Below, piece by piece: positions 18,038 to 26,593 of a DNA stretch of 64,000 nt. Origin of the DNA: Spirosoma linguale DSM 74 (GTDB lineage Bacteria; Bacteroidota; Bacteroidia; Cytophagales; Spirosomataceae); contig CP001769.1 in assembly GCA_000024525.1 (NCBI GenBank), positions 3,195,001-3,259,000 on the forward strand, given 5' to 3'. The translations under genes and the position numbers were made by a program. The notes under the pieces were generated by a model. The model did no database searches and had not been told where the DNA came from. It saw nothing but the letters and a program-made list of their open reading frames with translations. Each line of letters opens with the position of its first letter. Position 1 is the first letter of the stretch.

Positions 18038-18889
18038 TTACTTTTTTAGATTCTTAAGATAGGCGATGCTTTGGGGTACCTGTATAGCAATACTTGGGCT
18101 TTCATCTTCAATATAATAATGCTGAACGCCCGCTTTCTGAGCCGCCTGTAACACCGCAGGCAGATCGATCTGGCCTGTCCCCAGTGCTACATCGTTCTCC
18201 ACCGGCGTACCACCCGACAAGTTGCCAACAACTCCCTTTCGCAGGTCTTTCAGGTGCATCAGTTTAAAGCGATTCGGGTATTTTTTGAGCAGTGCAACAG
18301 GGTCCTGACCCGGAAAAACCGTCCACAGAATATCGAGTTCATAACTCACGTATTTGGGGTCAGTATTTTTAATGATATAGTCGAACAGCGTACCGTCTTC
18401 GTATTTCTCGAATTCATAGCCGTGGTTATGATAGCAGAAAGTGAGACCGTATTCATCTTTCAACTGTTTGCCAAACCGATTGAAATCGTCGACGGTTTTC
18501 TTTGCCATATCGAGGGTAAACGCACCCTGATGCGGTATCCAGGCTACACGCACAAATTCTGCACCGAGCGTTTTTGCGTTCTGGCCTACTTCTGCCAGTT
18601 TGTTTTGCAGATCAGGATAGCCGACGCCGAAGGAAGAGCATTTCATACCCCGCTCGTCCAAAAGCCTGCGCAGATCGGCGGCTGTTTTACCAAACAGATT
18701 GGAAAACTCCATATCGGTAATACCAAACGCCTTGATGGTGTCGAGCGTGGCGGCAACGTTTTTCTGGAAACTATTCCGATACGTATACGAAACCATTCCG
18801 GGTGTTTGCGGGAATACCTTTTTCTGAGCCTGCGCCGGTCCTAAACCCAGTAGGATAACGAAAGCGAAAGCGGATACACTGTTTTTCAT
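18038..18889 (-). CDS. Exported sugar isomerase/epimerase-type TIM barrel
   Basis: A signal peptide (SVSAFAFVILLGLGPAQAQ) is followed by a TIM barrel of the xylose isomerase-like superfamily. It shows ITDMEFSNLFG, the FCYHNHGYEF metal segment, YELDILWTVFPGQDP, LMHLKDLRKG and YYIEDES near the end. The start at 18889 (MKNSVSAF) has a nearby AGGTG six bases upstream and gives a clean signal peptide. Being exported, it should act on a free rather than a phosphorylated sugar. It is the promoter-proximal gene of the minus-strand sugar locus, 8 bp from its cytoplasmic paralogue. Confidence 0.85.
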   Translation of the reverse strand: MKNSVSAFAFVILLGLGPAQAQKKVFPQTPGMVSYTYRNSFQKNVAATLDTIKAFGITDMEFSNLFGKTAADLRRLLDERGMKCSSFGVGYPDLQNKLAEVGQNAKTLGAEFVRVAWIPHQGAFTLDMAKKTVDDFNRFGKQLKDEYGLTFCYHNHGYEFEKYEDGTLFDYIIKNTDPKYVSYELDILWTVFPGQDPVALLKKYPNRFKLMHLKDLRKGVVGNLSGGTPVENDVALGTGQIDLPAVLQAAQKAGVQHYYIEDESPSIAIQVPQSIAYLKNLKK

Positions 18890-19182
18890 GTGTTGCACCT
18901 GATTAAACAATCGAACTAATTAGGGAGGACTACCCTCCCAGCCTAAAGCCTGTATTATTTCTCAAGCGGAGACACCTTAGTTTATACCCTATTTCACGGT
19001 AAGCCAATATGATTTTGCACCCCTTAATGGCTGGTATTACTGATTGTTCGAAGTGGAACGGGAAAGCTTTACTGGTTTGCTGCTGAATGTACAGTACCTG
19101 TTGCCAGCTGCCTTCCACTGGACTAGGCCTAAACGCAAATCAGCTAGTCAGCAATGAAGCTAACTAGCTGATTGTAACGTTG

Positions 19183-19256
19183 TGATCCCGATTGGATTCG
19201 AACCAATGACCGCCTTCTTAGAAGGAAGATGCTCTATCCAGCTGAGCTACGGGACC
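19183..19256 (-). tRNA. tRNA-Arg (TCT anticodon)
   Basis: The minus strand folds into a full cloverleaf. The acceptor GGTCCCG pairs with CGGGATC, the D-arm carries AGCTCAGCTGG, and the anticodon stem TCTTC/GAAGG encloses the loop CTTCTAA with anticodon TCT. The T-arm has the GGTTCGAATCC sequence. CCA is not encoded. Confidence 0.97.
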
Positions 19257-19564
19257 GTACTTATCGAAGTGGCTGTAGTAAAAGAAAGTCCTGAAAAGAC
19301 AAAAACCCTCTCCTGCACTTCCATAAGCCACAAAAGTAAGTCCATTGCTATTATTATGCAAAAACTACATGCCAATATAAGAACCTCTAAGGCAGAAAAT
19401 TACTGTATCCTCCTCAATACAATAGGGCTTAAACAAGCAATTAACGAACTCAGCACTCCTTTGAGAACCAAAATACTGGTACCGAATGTGAGTAGAAGCG
19501 TATAACATTTTGCGGGTAAGCAAGGTTATGACCTCATCTTTGTTTATAACCGCAACGTATACCA
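19257..19564. other. Intergenic region after tRNA-Arg with weak promoter-like elements
   Basis: No gene is seen. Near the right end, TTTTG (19509-19513) and CATCTTTG (19535-19542) are spaced 21 bp apart. They resemble a Bacteroidetes -33/-7 promoter with one mismatch in the -7 element, placing a transcript start about 15 bp before the next gene at 19565. Confidence 0.35.
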
Positions 19565-19900
19565 ATGAGTGATCAATCAGAGAATTTGAAAGTTATATTT
19601 TTTGAACCTGCCTCCGATCAGCAGGCTGGCCGCATACTGGCAGATGGCTATTTCAGCTTTGTGCCAACCTTTAAGGAAGGAGAGGCCATAAACATAACGT
19701 TAGCCAGGAAAGAGGCAACGAACGAGGCTGTTCATGATCCAATAGGCCACAAAACGCACCACGTTATCAAGACTGATTGGGTATTAATGGTTGATGAAGA
19801 AACGAAAAACGCTCTAGCTACCCTTGTTGTCTCTGTATCGAGTATGTCTCAGACAGCCTCGACGGTTGAATTCCCAACCCTTGTGGGCACACATGCATAA
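19565..19900 (+). CDS. Small soluble protein of unknown function
   Basis: The 111-residue product starts MSDQSENLKVIFFEPASDQQ and has alternating strands suggesting a small beta-rich domain (FSFVPTFKEGEAINITLAR, HVIKTDWVLMVDEETKNALATLVVS). There is no signal peptide, cysteine or hydrophobic helix, so it is probably cytoplasmic. A promoter-like pair lies just upstream. I recognise no family. The next small gene follows 111 bp later on the same strand and may belong to the same transcript. Confidence 0.55.
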   Translation: MSDQSENLKVIFFEPASDQQAGRILADGYFSFVPTFKEGEAINITLARKEATNEAVHDPIGHKTHHVIKTDWVLMVDEETKNALATLVVSVSSMSQTASTVEFPTLVGTHA

Positions 19901-20011
19901 ACCGTCTCTTTGGTTGATCAAAGTACTTTGTCTGAACCAAAAATCTGTTCTTCGTTTGGCTCTCTGTCACAAAAAAAGGCTACATTTATAAGCGTAGTAA
20001 ATACCTCACAT

Positions 20012-20263
20012 ATGGCTAGATTCATTGAAGTTACAGTTAGTGCCAGGAAAACCTTATTCGATGCAGAACACATCGCATCAGTCATGGATATGGCTGCGGG
20101 CTGTTGTGTTTATATAGTGGGTATCAGTCAACCATTTAGCGTGACAGAGTCTTATCAGGAAATTGTAAATGCGTTAAAGAAGGCTCCCGACATCGCCGGT
20201 TTTGTTCATTCAATTATAGATCCGAACAAGCCTGTTACCCCAGCCGTTAATTTTGGCTTTTAA
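20012..20263 (+). CDS. Small protein of unknown function
   Basis: From the ATG at 20012 the product has 83 residues (MARFIEVTVSARKTLFDAEH onward). Two short strands, a helix (AEHIASVMDMAAGCC) and a further YQEIVNALKKAPDIAGFVHSI helix suggest a small alpha/beta domain; the early strand-rich FIEVTV resembles small regulatory folds. A longer reading from a TTG at 19910 exists but lacks support. It has no signal peptide. It is followed by about 950 bp without a protein gene, including the hairpin array. Confidence 0.5.
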   Translation: MARFIEVTVSARKTLFDAEHIASVMDMAAGCCVYIVGISQPFSVTESYQEIVNALKKAPDIAGFVHSIIDPNKPVTPAVNFGF

Positions 20264-20599
20264 GTTAACTAAAAGGTTCTCTTCAGTGATTTAAAAGTGG
20301 CTCTGTCGAGTTAGTTTATATGTCTCATCATGGCTAACTCGGCAGTCATTTTTATCAAACTTATTTCAATAGTTTATTTACAATAAAAGGTATGATTACA
20401 GTCATGCGTCTTCTCTATGTAGAAATTAACCTTTTCCCTTCTATCTTTTTACCACGCAACTAAATCTTATGTATACATTAAATCGCCAGTTTGACTACAA
20501 GTAGTAATAAATCCGGCAAATAGCTTTTGGTCAATAGTCTGGAATTTCAAGATGAGCAGAAGTTGCGTGCTTTATCTCCTATCCTGTAATGTACAAAAA
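20264..20599. other. Intergenic region, nothing recognised
   Basis: About 335 bp downstream of the small gene at 20012. It is AT-rich and contains no clear frame; transcripts running leftward from the hairpin array would end before or in this stretch. Confidence 0.35.
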
Positions 20600-20894
20600 A
20601 CAGCCGCCCTCTAAAAGCTGACGGCTGTAAAAACTCGACATCTTATACTTAAATTACTGACACTACTCGCCTGTAAATGCTTTGTTCCCGGTTATTCAGG
20701 TTAATGAGAGAATGGGCGATAAAAAAACAGCCATCACCCAGTAGGTTCAGGCTGTTCGATTTCACTTCTATTGTATAAGTAACAAACCAACAAATCTATG
20801 AATGCTTAAAACAAGCACACCGTTGCCCTCTGATTATTTATTTACGGTCTGTCAGTTAACCCAAAACAGCCGAAATCCAATAGACTTCGGCTGT
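20600..20894 (-). repeat. Tandem array of three degenerate units with terminator-like hairpins; possible small RNA cluster
   Basis: Three hairpins with ACAGCC...GGCTGT arms lie at 20600-20629, 20727-20755 and 20866-20894, about 130 bp apart. On the minus strand each is followed by a T-tract (six to seven T for the first two, four for the third), as in intrinsic terminators. The DNA between them is also related: a stretch like TTATACnnTAGAAGT precedes each hairpin in diverged form. A perfect -7 element TAGATTTG lies on the minus strand at 20791-20798, upstream of the middle hairpin, predicting an RNA of about 65-70 nt. Conceptual translation through the hairpins gives a recurring SxxLLxxGCF pattern, so decayed coding repeats are an alternative. 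Confidence 0.55.
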
Positions 20895-21217
20895 CAATAC
20901 CCACCGTAACTTTTACTATACGCTTTATTTACTTCCTATCACATGTATTGTTAAAACAAACAAAAGTTTGTGAGGTAAAGGGTGTCAAGTAATCGATGCA
21001 AAAACGTTTTGTGCCTTTACATGCAGATAAAGAATTCAAGTTATAAACTAGTGGCATCCATCTCACAATTAAACGTAGTGTAGATGCAGGCTAACAAGCG
21101 ATTTCACTGATTCTATTTTATTCCAAGCATAATCATATATTTCACAAAAACTCCCATAATTTAGCCCAAAAGTACTTATTTAGGAAAATAACGAGATAAT
21201 TAGCAGTAATTTAACTG
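20895..21217. other. Intergenic region before the histidine kinase, nothing firm
   Basis: About 320 AT-rich bases separate the hairpin array from the kinase start. It must contain the kinase promoter, but no clean TAnnTTTG with a -33 partner was found. Confidence 0.35.
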
Positions 21218-22374
21218 ATGGAAATAACTCATAACTCCCTCAGGTCCCTGGAAATGGAAAGTGAAGTTTTTATTGATCAATTTAGAGAAATTATAGAAGC
21301 CACTAATGATGTTATTTGGGTTCGACCAGTTGATACCCTTGAGCTCATTTACATCAGCCCCTCCTATGAACGGATTACCGGACGATCAATAGAAGATGCT
21401 TATAAAAAACCATCTACCATCCTCGATTCAGTAACGGTTTCTGATCGAAAGGCTGTATGGAATACGTTTGCAGAGTTTACTACCAACAATACCACCTTAC
21501 GGTTCACGTATAAAGATCAGAACGGATCTATTGCTTGGGGGAAAAGCGGGTGTATACGGTTTTTGATGACGCAGGGATACCCGTCCGTCGAATTGGCGTT
21601 ATAACTGATATTACCGCCGAAGTTCAGGGCCAGATGCGTTTGCAGGAAAACTTGCGTCAACAACGAGAAATCAGTAGTAAAAAATCCACATTCGTCAGAA
21701 CTGCCTCCCACGAATTGCGCACCCCGATTTCTTCGATATATTCAGGCTTAGAGTTAATTGAACTGTTATCAGAAAATGTTTCTGATAAGACACTAAGTCA
21801 AAAAATAGGTTTTTTTGCTCGTCAATCCTGTCAGCAAATCAAACGTTTGAATACGCTGATAAGCGACATTTCAACCCTTGAGAAATACAATTCAGGTGAA
21901 ATTGCATCTCATTTTAGTGATTTCGAAGTAGTTAGATTTTGTAGAAACATCATCAATCGAATTCAGAGTGAAAACGTACTTAACCAACAAATACAGTTTA
22001 CCAGTGCAATACATGAGCAGCTTGTAAACCTTGATAGTACATTGCTTGATCTATGTCTGACAAATTTGTTAGGTAATGCACTAAAGTATTCGACCCAGAC
22101 AAAAATGGCGGTTCAGGTTATTCTCTCTCAAACTGAAGATGGAATTCAACTTGTTGTGAAAGATTACGGCATTGGAATCTCGGCTGAAGAATTAGCTAAA
22201 GTTGGTACTTATTTTTTCAGGGCTTCCAATTCAATGGGCGTAACTGGTTCGGGCTTAGGTCTGGTTTTCGTCAGACTTGCTATCAACTTACTGGGAGGCA
22301 GTTTAGAAATTAGTAGTGAGCTTACTAAAGGGACAGCATGTATACTCAAGTTTCCGACTAGGATATATAAATAA
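21218..22374 (+). pseudogene. PAS-domain sensor histidine kinase split by a frameshift
   Basis: The first frame (21218-21604) encodes the start of a PAS domain (FREIIEATNDVIWVRPVDTL to YKDQNGSIAW) and then runs out of phase. The second frame, reading from about 21535 to 22374, completes the PAS domain (EKRVYTVFDDAGIPVRRIG, VITDIT) and continues with a HisKA domain (TASHELRTPISSIYSG; the His is the phospho-acceptor) and an ATPase domain (NLLGNALKYS, DYGIGISAEEL, GSGLGLVFVRLAI). The phase change falls at a G5-A4 run near 21538-21546; one extra G would restore a 385-residue kinase. It may be a true lesion, phase variation at the homopolymer, or a sequencing error. No membrane segment is present, so the intact kinase would be cytosolic. 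A response regulator lies 405 bp downstream. Confidence 0.8.
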
Positions 22375-22745
22375 ATTTATCAATTAACCCGTGACATTGT
22401 GCTAAATCATTGATCGCAAGAACATTCATACCCTAAAATTCGGTTTCGACTCAGGCGAAATTCAATGTATGCTTTTGACGCGAAAGTATATGGTAATTGG
22501 TGTTAGTATGTATTATGTTTATTGAATAATGAGCAATAAGTTTACACTACGTTGATAATCAGGTCATACGCGAACAACAGGTTATTTATATTTAAATGTT
22601 ATTTTATACATATAAGCAACAAACAAATGGCTAAACATAAGTATTCTTTGATTAGAAATATGGATACAAAGTTAAGATAATGAGCAGTTTATAATTTTCT
22701 TTTACTTGTTGGGATTTATTCATAGACATAAAATGTTAACTAATA
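22375..22745. other. AT-rich spacer between kinase and response regulator
   Basis: About 370 bp without a convincing frame or RNA fold. The spacing suggests the response regulator has its own promoter rather than sharing the kinase transcript. Confidence 0.35.
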
Positions 22746-22773
22746 GTTACAATATAATCTACTACATTGTAAC
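22746..22773. promoter_or_regulatory. Inverted repeat upstream of response regulator, possible operator
   Basis: GTTACAAT (22746-22753) is repeated inverted as ATTGTAAC (22766-22773) around 12 bases, ending 7 to 31 bp before the possible starts of the response regulator. It could be an operator or a stem that hides the ribosome site. Confidence 0.4.
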
Positions 22774-22779
22774 TGCGAT

Positions 22780-23178
22780 TTGACCGTAACTGTGAATCCA
22801 GAAGTGAGTAAGATCCTATTTATTGAAGATGATTCTGCACTACGGACGAATGTAGCTGAACTCCTCACCATAAAAGGATATGACGTGTTAATTGCAGCTA
22901 ATGGTGCAGAGGGAATATATCTGGCTAAGGATGGTATACCCAATCTAATACTATGCGACCTATCCATGCCAGATATGAACGGACAACAGGTTATGGAAGC
23001 TATACGCAATATCCCGGCTGCAGCTCATATTCCCTTTTTATTTCTGACCGGGCAGTCTGATCCATCAGTCTTACACCAACAAATGGGACTTAAGACCATT
23101 GATTACTTAGCTAAGCCTTTTCAGCTGACAGATTTGTTGGTTGCAATAAATAACCGCTTAGCCAAAGGCATCAACTAA
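22780..23178 (+). CDS. Single-domain response regulator (CheY-like)
   Basis: The receiver domain fills the whole protein: acidic pair FIEDDS near the N-terminus, phospho-acceptor Asp in LILCDLSMPDMNG (Asp60 counting from 22780), Thr in FLFLTGQSD and Lys in YLAKPF. No output domain follows, so it signals by protein contact or as a phosphate relay. No ATG is available; TTG at 22780, GTG at 22792 or GTG at 22804 could start it, and the last gives the usual short N-terminus. The damaged histidine kinase upstream is the obvious partner. It is convergent with glmS. Confidence 0.88.
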   Translation: MTVTVNPEVSKILFIEDDSALRTNVAELLTIKGYDVLIAANGAEGIYLAKDGIPNLILCDLSMPDMNGQQVMEAIRNIPAAAHIPFLFLTGQSDPSVLHQQMGLKTIDYLAKPFQLTDLLVAINNRLAKGIN

Positions 23179-23259
23179 ATTGAACCCAACATATAGCTAA
23201 GCCTTTCTAACTGTAGCAAACTTATACAGACTTACCCCAAAAATTTGGTCAAGGACAAG

Positions 23260-25098
23260 CTATTCCACCGTTACGGACTTGGCCAGGTTTCTGGGCTGGT
23301 CCACGTTGCGGCCCCGCATCACGGCAATGTAATACGACAGCAGCTGCAAGGGCACCACCGACACCAACGGCACCAGAATCTCGTGCACCCTGGGTATCTC
23401 AATGGTGAAATCAACCAGCCCCGGTAAGTGACTGTCGCCCTCCGTCACAATGGCGATTACCCGACCTTTCCGCGCTTTCACTTCCTGAATGTTGGACACC
23501 ACCTTCTCGTACGAACTGTCCTGAGTGGCAATCACCACCACCGGCATGTCTTCATCGATCAGCGCAATCGGACCGTGCTTCATCTCGGCCGCCGGGTAAC
23601 CCTCAGCATGGATGTAACTGATCTCTTTCAACTTCAGAGCCCCCTCCAGCGCTACCGGAAAGTTTAGCCCACGACCCAGATAAATGAAGTTACGGGCATA
23701 CGTGAAAATGTAGGCGATTTCCTTAATCTTGTCGGCTGCCTGTAAGACCTGCTCCACCTTGGCCGGGATGCTCTCCAGCTCCGTCAGCAGCTGCCGGAAC
23801 AGCGACTCCGAGAGCGTCCCTTTCCGATGAGCCGCTGCCAGGGCCATCAGGGTCAGCACCGTCACCTGGGCTGTGAAAGCCTTCGTGCTGGCTACCCCAA
23901 TCTCAGGACCCGCGTGGGTGAAGGCCCCCGCATGGGTGGCCCGGGCAATAGACGAGCCCACCACGTTACAAACCCCGAAGATGGTGGCCCCCTTCGACTT
24001 GGCCAGCTCGATGGCCGCCAGCGTGTCGGCCGTCTCGCCCGACTGGGAGATGGCAATGACGATATCGCCTTCCTTGATGATGGGGTTGCGGTAACGGAAC
24101 TCCGACGCGTACTCGACCTCCACGGGAATGCGGGCCAGCTCTTCGAAGATGTACTCGGCTACCAGCCCGGCGTGCCAGGAAGTGCCGCAGCCAATGATAA
24201 CGATGCGCTTGGACTTGGCCAGCTTGTCGAGGTAGTCGCGCAGGCCGCCCAGTTGGAGGAGGCCTTCCTGGGCCTGGACCCGCCCCCGCATGGAGTCGGC
24301 AATGGAGCGGGGTTGCTCGAAGATCTCCTTGAGCATGAAGTGGTCGAAGCCGCCTTTCTCGATGGCTTCCAGTTCCAGTTCCACCTTATGGACGTAGGGG
24401 GTAATAGTAGTGTTATCGAGGGTAACAACGGACAGTTCACTATCCTTGATAACGGCGACTTCGTAGTCGTTGAGGTAGATGACGTCTTTGGTATACTCGA
24501 CAATGGGGGTGGCATCGGAGGCCAGGAAGAATTCCTGCTGGCCCACACCAATGACCAGGGGCGAGCCTTTGCGGGCAGCAATGAGCTGGTTGGGCTCCTC
24601 CTGGCTCATGATGACAATGGCATAGGCCCCGACCACTTCCTGAAGGGCCAGCCGGACGGCTTCTTCCAGGGAGCCGCCGTTGTTTTCCCAGATGTCTTCG
24701 ATGAACTGGCCCAGCACCTCGGTATCGGTTTCGCTGGCGAAGGTGTGACCTTTCTTAAGCAGGGCCTGTTTGATGGCGGCATAGTTCTCGATGATGCCGT
24801 TGTGGATGATGGCCAGTTTGCGGTGGAAGGAGTAGTGGGGGTGAGCGTTGACGTCGTTTGGTTCGCCGTGGGTGGCCCATCGGGTGTGTCCCATGCCGAT
24901 GTTTGCCTGGACGTCTTTCCCGGTAAGTTCGTGTTGGAGGGCGGCTACTTTCCCTTTTTTCTTGAATACGGCCAGTCCTTGCTGGTTGATCAGGGCGATG
25001 CCGGCGCTGTCGTAGCCCCGGTACTCAAGTCGTTTCAATCCTTTCAGCACCAGGGAGCAGGCTTCCCGGTGCCCTATATAAGCAACAATGCCACACAT
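23260..25098 (-). CDS. glmS: Glutamine--fructose-6-phosphate aminotransferase
   Basis: The 612-residue enzyme makes glucosamine 6-phosphate for peptidoglycan and lipopolysaccharide. MCGIVAYIGHREA supplies the N-terminal nucleophile Cys (after Met removal) of the glutaminase domain, with GHTRWATHGEPNDVNAHPH and RLEYRGYDSAGIAL. Two SIS domains follow (IIGCGTSWHAGLVAEY, ISQSGETADTLAAIELAKS, GRGLNFPVALEGALKLKEISYIHAEGY split over the second domain), and it ends in the family tail DQPRNLAKSVTVE. Length and all motifs are normal. No ribozyme-like leader is evident upstream. It is more GC-rich than the island that begins right after its start. Confidence 0.98.
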   Translation of the reverse strand: MCGIVAYIGHREACSLVLKGLKRLEYRGYDSAGIALINQQGLAVFKKKGKVAALQHELTGKDVQANIGMGHTRWATHGEPNDVNAHPHYSFHRKLAIIHNGIIENYAAIKQALLKKGHTFASETDTEVLGQFIEDIWENNGGSLEEAVRLALQEVVGAYAIVIMSQEEPNQLIAARKGSPLVIGVGQQEFFLASDATPIVEYTKDVIYLNDYEVAVIKDSELSVVTLDNTTITPYVHKVELELEAIEKGGFDHFMLKEIFEQPRSIADSMRGRVQAQEGLLQLGGLRDYLDKLAKSKRIVIIGCGTSWHAGLVAEYIFEELARIPVEVEYASEFRYRNPIIKEGDIVIAISQSGETADTLAAIELAKSKGATIFGVCNVVGSSIARATHAGAFTHAGPEIGVASTKAFTAQVTVLTLMALAAAHRKGTLSESLFRQLLTELESIPAKVEQVLQAADKIKEIAYIFTYARNFIYLGRGLNFPVALEGALKLKEISYIHAEGYPAAEMKHGPIALIDEDMPVVVIATQDSSYEKVVSNIQEVKARKGRVIAIVTEGDSHLPGLVDFTIEIPRVHEILVPLVSVVPLQLLSYYIAVMRGRNVDQPRNLAKSVTVE

Positions 25099-25310
25099 AA
25101 TATTTATTATATACTCAAAATGAGTTATTTCTTACCAATCTTTACTGTATTAACTTTCAGCTGTTTTATTCCCTATATCGGCATTTATGCTACTGTAGTA
25201 GAATACGGTCAAAGGAAGTATTGAAAACTCATTGTTAACTATAAACCTTAACACATTATAGTTAGTAAAAAGCAGTTCTGGCCTTAGCTTATAAGTAGTC
25301 GAATTTTTAA

Positions 25311-25928
25311 TTATTTAGCCTTCCCTAACGACGAAAAAATTGTTTTTATCGCTGAATCGATCCGATTCCAGCTTTGGTCTGAGGGAAACGTATCTCCCAA
25401 AAACAATCTGTTTTTTTTCTCAAACGTACATAGATATGATAGTCCACTGATTAACAATGCAGAAATAGCTTCCATATCGATTCCTTCAATTGGTGAAAGC
25501 TGTTTAAAAAACGAATTAATTTCGCCATCAATCACGTTTGTAATACTGGCAGCTACTTTTGAATTTGATAACAGTCCTTCTTCAATAAGAGCTTTGTACT
25601 CATTTGACTCTTTATAATTAATACTTATCTGCTTAAATTTTAGATACCAGATATACTGAAGATTTTCCAGAGATGTCTCATTCAGTAGAATCTGTTCAAA
25701 ATTGGTGAGTTTAGGAAAGAGGCCTCCTCTTTGTATATAACATTTTACTAACCCATCTAAACCACCAAAGTATTTATATATCAATACCTTACTAACTCCG
25801 GCTTTCTCGGCAATATTTGTCACCGTAGCGTTAGCCAACCCTTGTTCAACTAAAATAGAGCAAAACGAATCTAAAATTTTTTCACGAGTCGGCGACAGAC
25901 TCTGACCTTGGTCTTTCATCATTATCAT
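25311..25928 (-). CDS. TetR-family transcriptional regulator
   Basis: The 205-residue protein has an N-terminal TetR helix-turn-helix (ATVTNIAEKAGVSKVLIYKYF, read in two halves around Gly) and a helical ligand-binding remainder with hydrophobic patches such as ALLISGLSYLC. Three in-frame Met codons lie in the first four residues, so the start may be 25928, 25922 or 25919. It stands alone between glmS and the UpxY-like gene. TetR proteins mostly repress efflux or lipid genes; its target is not evident, as no such gene is adjacent. Confidence 0.85.
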   Translation of the reverse strand: MIMMKDQGQSLSPTREKILDSFCSILVEQGLANATVTNIAEKAGVSKVLIYKYFGGLDGLVKCYIQRGGLFPKLTNFEQILLNETSLENLQYIWYLKFKQISINYKESNEYKALIEEGLLSNSKVAASITNVIDGEINSFFKQLSPIEGIDMEAISALLISGLSYLCTFEKKNRLFLGDTFPSDQSWNRIDSAIKTIFSSLGKAK

Positions 25929-26107
25929 GGCATCTTGAGAGGGGATTATCTTAAACTTTAAACTATTAACCTCGCCTTCTTAAAAGAGCAGGGTCATTAA
26001 TATGCACAAGAAAAAAAGAGCACTCCAATTCTATCTAAACTTTAACAAAAAATCTCTTGCACAATCATGTTTTCAGAGTTGTACGGTAAGAACTCGTTAG
26101 GTAAAGT

Positions 26108-26593
26108 TTATTCTTTAGCTATTAGCGTTTTGGAAGTATCGACCCTTATACACAGTTGAAGAGAATCCAGATGTATTAATACCTTTATCCCTTGCTGATT
26201 TACAACAGTGCCTCCCTGACCCATAAAAGAGCCAGAATTAATAACAACTTTATCTTTCGGGTTAAACGACTCCAGATGAATTAGATCATGATCAAACTGA
26301 TTTAAAGTTAATTTGATCAAATCAATTTCTTTATCTTTAACTATAGCGGGTTTTCCGAGCCAGTATAGATATCGAACTATACCAGGGGTAACAAACACAT
26401 CTGCACGTTCCGACTCTTTCACATTAACAAAACAATAGCATGGGAACAAAGGCTCTTCAACCGTTTTAATTCGATCTGACCACCGACGTTTACGCCGAAT
26501 TAAAGGGCAATAGACTTCGATCTGTTTTTCTGCTAACAATTTCGCAAGAAATTTTTCTTTACGAGGTTTAGTACATAAAACATACCAAGGCAT
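26108..26593 (-). CDS. UpxY-like transcription antiterminator (NusG family)
   Basis: The 161-residue protein has the NusG N-terminal domain from MPWYVLCTKPRKEKFLAKLL through PLFPCYCFVNV and TPGIVRYLYWLGKPA, and a C-terminal KOW-like domain (FNPKDKVVINSGSFMGQGGT). Proteins of this size in Bacteroidota act as locus-specific elongation factors for capsule and exopolysaccharide operons, usually as the first gene of the operon. Here no polysaccharide gene follows in the same direction; TetR and glmS come next. Polysaccharide genes lie 5 kb away beyond an IS. It may therefore have been separated from its operon. Confidence 0.85.
   Translation of the reverse strand: MPWYVLCTKPRKEKFLAKLLAEKQIEVYCPLIRRKRRWSDRIKTVEEPLFPCYCFVNVKESERADVFVTPGIVRYLYWLGKPAIVKDKEIDLIKLTLNQFDHDLIHLESFNPKDKVVINSGSFMGQGGTVVNQQGIKVLIHLDSLQLCIRVDTSKTLIAKE

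Noticed and set aside
19182..19505. Frame starting MIPIGFEPMTAF
   Set aside because: It starts inside tRNA-Arg antisense and continues into non-coding DNA.
23827..25224. 465-codon plus-strand frame opposite glmS
   Set aside because: glmS has every family motif on the other strand; the long antisense frame follows from its GC-rich third positions.
25099..25250. glmS riboswitch-ribozyme
   Set aside because: No ribozyme-like conserved core is seen upstream of glmS, and this RNA is typical of Firmicutes.
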